Positions 58,707-64,000 of a stretch of DNA of 64,000 nt are shown piece after piece. The stretch spans positions 1-64,000 of the forward strand of contig NZ_JAOARH010000010.1 of NCBI RefSeq assembly GCF_025210595.1, written 5' to 3'. Origin of the DNA: Winogradskyella sp. (GTDB lineage: Bacteria; Bacteroidota; Bacteroidia; Flavobacteriales; Flavobacteriaceae). The stretch's first letter is position 1; each line of letters begins with the position of its first letter. The notes below the pieces were generated by a model. The model saw nothing but the letters and a program-made list of their open reading frames with translations, had not been told where the DNA came from and did no database searches. The translations under genes were made by a program, and so were the position numbers.

Positions 58707-60908
58707 ATGAGTATTGCAGAAATTGATTTAAACTCGGCACTAAAAAAATACTTCGGTTTTTCCGGGTTTAAAGGTCTACAAGAAGAGGTTATTAAAAATG
58801 TTGTAAAAGGTAATAATACCTTTGTAATTATGCCAACAGGTGGTGGGAAATCACTTTGTTATCAATTACCAGCATTGATTAAAGAAGGAACGGCAATTGT
58901 GGTATCTCCACTAATAGCCTTAATGAAAAATCAGGTAGATGCTATAAGGGCAGTATCTGAACACGAAGGTGTAGCGCATGTTTTAAATTCGTCATTAAAC
59001 AAAACAGAAGTAAAACGTGTTAAAGACGATATAACCAATGGTATTACAAAATTACTCTACGTAGCACCAGAATCATTAACAAAAGAAGAATATGTGGATT
59101 TTTTACGTACCGTAAAAATTTCATTTATGGCTGTAGATGAGGCTCACTGTATAAGTGAATGGGGACACGATTTTAGACCAGAGTACAGAAACTTAAGACA
59201 TATAATAAAACGCATTGGTGATAATATTCCTATTGTAGGTCTTACGGCAACTGCAACACCAAAGGTACAAGAAGATATTCTTAAAAGTTTAGGAATGAGT
59301 GAAGCAATTACATTTAAGGCTTCGTTTAATAGACCCAACTTATATTATGAAGTAAGACCAAAAACAAAAAATGTAGATGCAGATATTATTCGTTTTGTAA
59401 AAAAGAATGAAGGAAAATCTGGTATTGTGTATTGTTTAAGTAGAAAACGTGTTGAAGAGTTAGCACAGGTTTTACAGGTTAATGGTATTAAAGCTGTACC
59501 TTATCATGCAGGTTTAGACGCTAAAACCAGAGTGAAGCATCAGGATATGTTTTTGATGGAAGATACTGATGTCGTGGTAGCGACCATTGCTTTTGGTATG
59601 GGAATAGATAAGCCAGATGTGCGTTTTGTAATTCACCACGATATTCCTAAGAGTATAGAAAGCTATTATCAAGAAACAGGTAGAGCAGGACGAGATGGTG
59701 GTGAAGGTCATTGTTTAGCATTTTATGCTTATAAAGACATTGAAAAGTTAGAAAAATTTATGTCTGGTAAACCAGTTGCTGAACAAGAAATTGGTCATGC
59801 GTTGTTACAGGAAGTTGTTGCTTTTGCAGAGACATCTATTTCTAGGCGAAAATTTATACTACATTATTTTGGTGAGGAATTCGATAATGAAACTGGTGAA
59901 GGAGGAGATATGGACGATAATATTCGTAATCCTAAAAAGCAAGTTGAAGCCAAAGATGATGTAAAGATACTTTTAGATACTGTGAAAAACACTAATGAAA
60001 AGTACAAGTCTAAAGATTTAGTGCAAGTAATAGTTGGTAAACCTAATGCTTTAATATCATCTCATAAAACAGATGTACAACCATTTTTTGGTATAGGTAA
60101 AGGTAAAGAAGCAAGGCATTGGATGGCATTGATTCGTCAGGTCATTGTAGCTGGATACTTAAAAAAGGATATTGAAACTTACGGTGTATTACGACTTAGC
60201 AATACTGGAAAAGATTATATAGAGCAGCCACAATCTTTTATGATGGCAGAAGACCATGTGTTTGATGAAGGCTCTAACGATGGTATTATAACCAATTCAA
60301 AAGGTGGTGGCGCAACAGCAGATGAAAAGCTGATGACCATGCTAAAAGATTTGCGTAAGCGCAATGCTAAAAGTTTAGGAGTACCACCATTTGTAATATT
60401 TCAAGATCCATCTTTAGAAGATATGGCACTAAAATATCCTATAACTATCGATGAGCTTTCTAATGTACATGGTGTAGGAGAAGGTAAAGCTAAAAAGTAC
60501 GGTAAGGACTTTGTGGCACTTATTTCTAATTATGTAGAAGAGAACGATATTATGAGACCAGACGATTTGGTGGTGAAATCTACAGGTTCTAATTCTGGTT
60601 TAAAACTCTATATCATTCAAAATGTTGATAGAAAATTACCACTAGATGATATCGCATCTGCAAAAGGTATGGAAATGCAAGAGTTTATTAAAGAAATGGA
60701 GTCTATAGTGTTTTCCGGAACAAAGCTCAATATCAATTATTGGATAGACGATATTTTAGATGAAGATCAACAAGAAGAAATACACGATTACTTTATGGAA
60801 TCTGAAACCGATAAAATCTCAGATGCCATAGAAGAGTTTGATGGAGATTACGAAGACGAAGAATTACGTCTCTATCGTATTAAGTTTATGAGCGAGGTAG
60901 CGAATTAA
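58707..60908 (+). CDS. recQ: ATP-dependent DNA helicase RecQ lacking zinc-binding cysteines
   Basis: A 733-residue superfamily 2 3'-5' helicase for recombination repair. Motifs include Walker A MPTGGGKSLCYQ (42-53), DEAHCISEWGHDFRPEY (144-160), GLTATATPKV and QETGRAGRDGGEGHC. A RecQ-C region follows, and an HRDC domain (about 525-605, LRKRNAKSLGVPPFVIFQDP). In E. coli the zinc site uses four Cys in the RecQ-Zn region; here the first is Ser379 (TSISRRKFILHYFGEEF) and the following segment (NETGEGGDMDDNIRNP) has none. This loss may be lineage-wide. The C-terminus has an extra region ending in EEFDGDYEDEELRLYR. It is monocistronic with a strong terminator. Confidence 0.93.
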   Translation: MSIAEIDLNSALKKYFGFSGFKGLQEEVIKNVVKGNNTFVIMPTGGGKSLCYQLPALIKEGTAIVVSPLIALMKNQVDAIRAVSEHEGVAHVLNSSLNKTEVKRVKDDITNGITKLLYVAPESLTKEEYVDFLRTVKISFMAVDEAHCISEWGHDFRPEYRNLRHIIKRIGDNIPIVGLTATATPKVQEDILKSLGMSEAITFKASFNRPNLYYEVRPKTKNVDADIIRFVKKNEGKSGIVYCLSRKRVEELAQVLQVNGIKAVPYHAGLDAKTRVKHQDMFLMEDTDVVVATIAFGMGIDKPDVRFVIHHDIPKSIESYYQETGRAGRDGGEGHCLAFYAYKDIEKLEKFMSGKPVAEQEIGHALLQEVVAFAETSISRRKFILHYFGEEFDNETGEGGDMDDNIRNPKKQVEAKDDVKILLDTVKNTNEKYKSKDLVQVIVGKPNALISSHKTDVQPFFGIGKGKEARHWMALIRQVIVAGYLKKDIETYGVLRLSNTGKDYIEQPQSFMMAEDHVFDEGSNDGIITNSKGGGATADEKLMTMLKDLRKRNAKSLGVPPFVIFQDPSLEDMALKYPITIDELSNVHGVGEGKAKKYGKDFVALISNYVEENDIMRPDDLVVKSTGSNSGLKLYIIQNVDRKLPLDDIASAKGMEMQEFIKEMESIVFSGTKLNINYWIDDILDEDQQEEIHDYFMESETDKISDAIEEFDGDYEDEELRLYRIKFMSEVAN

Positions 60909-60921
60909 GTTTTTCTCATTA

Positions 60922-60972
60922 TTTAAAAGTCCTCTTATTTATATGTTAATGTAGATTAAGAGGACTTTTAAA
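60922..60972. terminator. Bidirectional terminator between recQ and the convergent gene
   Basis: TTTAAAAGTCCTCTTA (60922-60937) and TAAGAGGACTTTTAAA (60957-60972) are exact reverse complements: a 16-bp stem with a 19-base loop. It lies 14 bases after recQ and 11 bases after the stop of the minus-strand gene. Stem arms end in A/T-rich tracts on both sides, so it can serve both genes. Confidence 0.85.
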
Positions 60973-60982
60973 TTAAATATCT

Positions 60983-61420
60983 CTATTTCGTTGTGCTTTT
61001 GTATTTTGTAAAGACTAGCTCTCGCTTTTTAACCTTTAGTGCAATTTCTTTTAAATTAGCTTTTTCAAGTTTTTTAATGTCCGCCTTTTCAATCTGAAAA
61101 TCAATATTAGTGACATGACGTTTTTTAACATCAGAATGGTTAGACTCAAATTCTAAAGAATCAGAATTTAAGGTTAATTCAAAATCTTTGCCTTTAAAAG
61201 TTAATTGCGCACCATTTTTGCATTTTACATTTAGCGAACCAACAATCACAGTCTGGAAAAAAAAGTAACCACCCAATTCATTAAGACCTGCAAAAAGTAC
61301 ATTGCTTTCAGATACACCATAAGGTTGGTGCTCTACTGAGTCAATAATTGCCTCAATAGTATCTTCGTTTGCTTGTTTAGATTCAGTTTTATTAAATAAC
61401 TTAGAAATTGAAAAGCCCAT
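60983..61420 (-). CDS. Small soluble protein, unknown function
   Basis: A 145-residue cytosolic-looking protein with no signal peptide or TM segment. A helix-rich N-terminal about 30 residues (MGFSISKLFNKTESKQ...EDTIEAIIDS) leads to a beta-rich middle (GYFFFQTVIVGSLNVKCKNG, then AQLTFKGKDFELTLNSDSLE) and a basic Lys-rich C-terminus. I do not recognise a family. An in-frame TTG 18 bases upstream would fall inside the -7 element, so ATG 61420 is preferred. It is convergent to recQ and shares its terminator. Confidence 0.72.
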   Translation of the reverse strand: MGFSISKLFNKTESKQANEDTIEAIIDSVEHQPYGVSESNVLFAGLNELGGYFFFQTVIVGSLNVKCKNGAQLTFKGKDFELTLNSDSLEFESNHSDVKKRHVTNIDFQIEKADIKKLEKANLKEIALKVKKRELVFTKYKSTTK

Positions 61421-61435
61421 AGTTTTATTTTTTGG

Positions 61436-61443
61436 CAAAACTA
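61436..61443 (-). promoter_or_regulatory. -7 element of the 60983-61420 gene
   Basis: On the minus strand this reads TAGTTTTG, an exact TAnnTTTG, with 15 bases between it and ATG 61420. It overlaps the alternative upstream TTG start and therefore argues for the ATG. Confidence 0.5.
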
Positions 61444-61503
61444 GGCTTATTTATAAAAAATCCAAATCTCAAAATGTCGAATTTCAACTTCTAACTTTAT
61501 TGT

Positions 61504-61511
61504 TATCTTTG
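61504..61511 (+). promoter_or_regulatory. -7 element of the cyclophilin-FKBP gene
   Basis: TATCTTTG is an exact TAnnTTTG match, 24 bases before ATG 61536. A TTTC at 61482-61485, 18 bases upstream, is a near-consensus -33 box. Confidence 0.55.
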
Positions 61512-61535
61512 CAACCTTAAATAAAAGAAAACACA

Positions 61536-62468
61536 ATGCAAGACGGATTATACGCAAAATTTAACACCTCAAAAGGTGAAATATTAGTCAACTTAGAATT
61601 CGAAAAAACTCCAGGAACAGTAGGTAACTTTGTAGCATTAGCAGAAGGAAATATGGAAAACTCTGCCAAACCTCAAGGCACACCTTATTATGATGGATTA
61701 AATTTTCACAGAGTAATTCCAGATTTCATGATTCAAGGAGGTTGCCCTCAAGGAACAGGAACAGGAAGTCCAGGTTATAAATTTGATGACGAAATTCATG
61801 CTGATTTAAAGCACGATGCGCCAGGTAAATTATCTATGGCAAATGCAGGTCCAGGCACAAACGGAAGTCAATTTTTTATAACGCATGTAGAAACTCCTTG
61901 GTTAGACGGTAAGCATACTGTTTTTGGTAATGTTGTAGAAGGGCAAGAGGTTGTAGATGCTGTTGCGCAAGGCGATAAAATAGAAAGTTTAGAGATTGTA
62001 AGAGTAGGTGAAGCTGCTGGTAACTTTAATGCCATTGAAGCATTTAGAACTTTTGAAGGAGCAAGAGAAAAGCGTATTGCAGCAGAGCGTGAGGCAGCAA
62101 AAGCTGAGCTTGATAAATTAGCTGCTGGTTTTGATCAAACAGCTTCTGGGCTTAGATATAAAATCATTCAAAAGGGTGATGGTAAAAAAGCTGAAAAAGG
62201 CAATATGGTTTCTGTACATTATAAAGGGCAGTTAGCAGACGGAACCGTATTTGATTCGTCTTACAAGCGTAATTCACCATTAGATTTTCAGGTTGGAGTA
62301 GGGCAAGTAATTCCTGGTTGGGATGAAGGTATATGTTTACTGAATGTTGGTGATAAAGCACGTTTGGTAATCCCTAGTGATTTAGGTTATGGTGCTGCTG
62401 GAGCAGGTGGTGTAATTCCACCAAATGCTACATTAGTATTTGATGTTGAATTAATGGGCGTAAAATAA
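61536..62468 (+). CDS. Cyclophilin-FKBP fusion peptidyl-prolyl isomerase
   Basis: A 310-residue protein with two isomerase domains. The N-terminal cyclophilin (about 5-165) has the catalytic Arg59 ([13 protein letters not shown]), [10 protein letters not shown] and Trp122 ([13 protein letters not shown]). A linker (about 175-205) rich in Ala, Glu and Lys leads to a C-terminal FKBP (about 213-309) with [39 protein letters not shown] and [20 protein letters not shown]. Both active sites look intact. Such dual immunophilins are known from Flavobacterium and some other organisms. No signal peptide is present, so it acts in the cytosol on nascent or refolding proteins. It is a single-gene unit with its own promoter and terminator. 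Confidence 0.94.
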   Translation: MQDGLYAKFNTSKGEILVNLEFEKTPGTVGNFVALAEGNMENSAKPQGTPYYDGLNFHRVIPDFMIQGGCPQGTGTGSPGYKFDDEIHADLKHDAPGKLSMANAGPGTNGSQFFITHVETPWLDGKHTVFGNVVEGQEVVDAVAQGDKIESLEIVRVGEAAGNFNAIEAFRTFEGAREKRIAAEREAAKAELDKLAAGFDQTASGLRYKIIQKGDGKKAEKGNMVSVHYKGQLADGTVFDSSYKRNSPLDFQVGVGQVIPGWDEGICLLNVGDKARLVIPSDLGYGAAGAGGVIPPNATLVFDVELMGVK

Positions 62469-62571
62469 GCAGAGAACAATTTATGCAATAAAATTGTGTG
62501 AATCACTTTTGTGAAAGCATCAGGCTGATTTAGTTAAAGTCTGTTTTACGTAACAAAATTTAAATAAAATC

Positions 62572-62596
62572 GTCTCACTTTTAGTGAGACTTTTTT
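62572..62596 (+). terminator. Rho-independent terminator of the cyclophilin-FKBP gene
   Basis: GTCTCACT (62572-62579) and AGTGAGAC (62583-62590) form a perfect 8-bp stem with a 3-base loop, directly followed by TTTTTT (62591-62596). It lies about 100 bases after the stop codon and 30 bases before the next ATG. Confidence 0.85.
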
Positions 62597-62625
62597 ATGT
62601 TTATTAATCAACAACCAATCAAAAA

Positions 62626-63318
62626 ATGAAATTAAAAGCACTTATCATAGTTTTTACAGTTGCCCTACTATTTGTTAGCTGTGCGAAATCAGTTGAATAT
62701 TCAGGTGAATTTAAAAGAGAAACTTCAGGGAAATATCTGTACAATCCAGATGAATTGATTTTGGTTTTTTATGAAGACAATACTTTGCGACTAAACTGGA
62801 AAGGCGGAGATGTAGAACCCGTTGCCTTGGCTGAAAATGAATTCTTTGTAGCAGATTTATATAGTAAATTTCGTTTTGTACAACATCCAAAAACTAAGAA
62901 ATGGTATTTGTCTATGTTAAATGAAGATGAAGAAAAAATAACTTACGATTATGTAAAGGTTGGTGATGATTATAAAACTCCCAGTCAGTATTTAGAAGCA
63001 GGTAATTATGAAAAAGCACTTAAAGGTTATTTAGAAATTAAACGACAAGACTCTACTAGTAGTTATATCAATGAATGGGATTTTAATAGAAAAGGATATA
63101 AGCATTTGGGGAAAAAAGAATACGAAAAAGCTATAGGTGTTTTTAAGCTAAATGCAAAATTACACCCTAATAGCAATAATGTATATGATAGTTTGGCAGA
63201 GGCTTATTTAAAAAGTGGAGATAGTTTGCAGGCTTATAATAATTATAAAATAGCTCTAGAAATGAACCCAAGAAATCAGCGTGCAGAACGCTTTGTGAAA
63301 GTTTTTAAAGCAGATTAA
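62626..63318 (+). CDS. TPR-containing lipoprotein
   Basis: A 230-residue envelope protein. The signal peptide ends in the lipobox LFVSC with Cys19, followed by a beta-rich region (about 25-115, EFKRETSGKYLYNPDELILV...KKWYLSMLNEDEE) of unknown function, possibly DUF3471-like. The C-terminal half has two or three TPR-like helix pairs: YLEAGNYEKALKGYLEIKRQ, HLGKKEYEKAIGVFKLNAKL and SLAEAYLKSGDSLQAYNNYK. It probably mediates protein interactions at the outer membrane. Its last bases overlap the end of the convergent DUF922 gene by four bases. Confidence 0.8.
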   Translation: MKLKALIIVFTVALLFVSCAKSVEYSGEFKRETSGKYLYNPDELILVFYEDNTLRLNWKGGDVEPVALAENEFFVADLYSKFRFVQHPKTKKWYLSMLNEDEEKITYDYVKVGDDYKTPSQYLEAGNYEKALKGYLEIKRQDSTSSYINEWDFNRKGYKHLGKKEYEKAIGVFKLNAKLHPNSNNVYDSLAEAYLKSGDSLQAYNNYKIALEMNPRNQRAERFVKVFKAD

Positions 63319-63866
63319 TCGTTAATAGAAATTATTTCATTTTTAATTCTTTTAATCCATTTTTCATTTACTTCAATTAATTGACCATGTTGTGTTTCTT
63401 TGTCGTATGCGCGTTGAGTTTCTCTGCATTCGTTCCATAGTTTTTCATATATTTCAAAATAAGCATCAAAATTTGCTTTCTTGTCGTTGATGAGTTTTTG
63501 AAATTTGTTATTGATTTTAAGAGCGTATAATCCAGCAATGTCAAAATGTAATTGTTCGTGCTTAAGTAAATAAGCATCTTTTTTGTAGCCCCATGAATGA
63601 TTTGGGTAAAAATATGCTATTACAGATAATTTTTCATAATTCTGAATATTACCGTTAGAATCTACATTTACTTCTTTAGGTTCAATCTCAATTTTATAAG
63701 AGGTTTGTGCGTATGCAAGAATCTTGGTGTTTGGGGATGCTTTAAAATCTGCCCATGTTAGTTTAAGGTTTTTAGACCATGGAATTGGTGATGTTGTGGC
63801 TGTGCTATCTTGACTAAAACTACAGATGGTATTTAAAAGAAAGAATAATCTTATTAACTGCGTCAT
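63315..63866 (-). CDS. DUF922 secreted HExxH protein
   Basis: A 183-residue protein with a signal peptide of about 19 residues (MTQLIRLFFLLNTICSFSQ). The mature part has a zincin-like motif H103-E-Q-L-H107 in LLKHEQLHFDIAGLYALKIN, with several acidic residues in the following helix as possible further ligands. The family is DUF922, which I recall as predicted secreted Zn-dependent proteases, though no activity is established to my knowledge. An open frame runs 48 bases further upstream, but Met 63866 starts the signal sequence directly. The 3' end overlaps the convergent TPR lipoprotein gene by four bases. Confidence 0.8.
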   Translation of the reverse strand: MTQLIRLFFLLNTICSFSQDSTATTSPIPWSKNLKLTWADFKASPNTKILAYAQTSYKIEIEPKEVNVDSNGNIQNYEKLSVIAYFYPNHSWGYKKDAYLLKHEQLHFDIAGLYALKINNKFQKLINDKKANFDAYFEIYEKLWNECRETQRAYDKETQHGQLIEVNEKWIKRIKNEIISIND

Positions 63867-63957
63867 TAATATAATTTTGAAATTTAAAAAATTCAAGATA
63901 ACCAAATTATGCAAATAGAATACTTTAAATCTTATCTTAGCTAAAGATTAAGAATCT

Positions 63958-64000
63958 ATGGTAAAATACGATTATATCATATTAGGAGCTGGTGCTTCAG
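63958..64000 (+). CDS. FAD/NAD-binding protein, N-terminal fragment (lycopene-cyclase-like)
   Basis: The last 43 bases open a frame starting ATG at 63958 that reads MVKYDYIILGAGAS, a Rossmann dinucleotide-binding GxGxx start. The sequence runs off the window. Flavobacterial lycopene cyclases of the CrtY type begin very similarly, but the fragment is too short to tell them from other FAD-dependent enzymes. A weak -7 candidate, TATCTTAG, is near 63933-63940. Confidence 0.5.
   Translation, partial: MVKYDYIILGAGAS

Noticed and set aside
1..64000. CRISPR arrays, tRNA, rRNA, prophage or insertion sequences
   Set aside because: No regularly spaced repeats, cloverleaf structures, transposase or phage gene motifs were seen in reading either strand.

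Overview
The window reads as chromosomal DNA of a marine-type member of the Flavobacteriaceae (Bacteroidota). The evidence is a low G+C content, Bacteroidota promoters of the form TTG / TAnnTTTG, a subtilase with a C-terminal type IX secretion sorting domain, a PorV/PorQ-family protein, a cyclophilin-FKBP fusion, a long Bacteroidota-type SecA, and family-restricted small proteins such as the DUF2795-like one. No rRNA, tRNA, CRISPR array, insertion sequence or prophage was seen. Genus is not determined.

Layout. 1-22 kb is mostly housekeeping: the 3' end of mnmA, a secreted subtilase, a nitronate monooxygenase/FabK-like flavoprotein, a MATE exporter, a PAP2 phosphatase, a dolichol-phosphate-mannose-synthase-like glycosyltransferase, the B12-enzyme chaperone meaB, a DUF2911 protein, an ECF sigma / anti-sigma / repeat-rich envelope protein operon (8.8-11.7 kb), small membrane proteins, secA, a PduO-type cobalamin adenosyltransferase, a LolD/MacB-type ATPase, a methyltransferase and an ABC-F ATPase. 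Intergenic spaces carry degenerate copies of short palindromic repeats and a decayed secreted-protein gene.

22.2-51.1 kb is one unidirectional surface-polysaccharide locus of 26 tightly packed genes behind a strong consensus promoter. It has export/control genes (wza, wzc), two initiating phosphoglycosyltransferases near its two ends, a nucleotide-sugar dehydrogenase plus a C4 epimerase (a likely UDP-uronic acid supply), an ABC exporter (wzm, wzt with a C-terminal carbohydrate-binding domain), an O-antigen polymerase/ligase-like membrane protein and many GT2, GT4 and exostosin-type transferases. Tailoring enzymes are a pyruvyltransferase, a sulfotransferase, an acetyltransferase, an asparagine-synthase-like enzyme, a nitroreductase-fold protein and a transglutaminase-like protein. 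The likely product is a heavily modified acidic glycan. Having Wza/Wzc and Wzm/Wzt together, with no recognisable Wzx flippase, is unusual for the textbook pathways.

51-64 kb returns to core functions: a DUF4105 membrane protein (possibly the Bacteroidota lipoprotein N-acyltransferase), a PorV/PorQ-family protein, pssA, a TerC-family protein, a minus-strand operon kdsD-tatC-AhpD-like-lptB (envelope biogenesis), recQ lacking its zinc cysteines, the cyclophilin-FKBP fusion, a TPR lipoprotein, a DUF922 HExxH protein and the first codons of an FAD-dependent enzyme cut off by the window edge.

Everything here was read by eye from the sequence and its translations. Family names rest on motif recognition, not on database searches.
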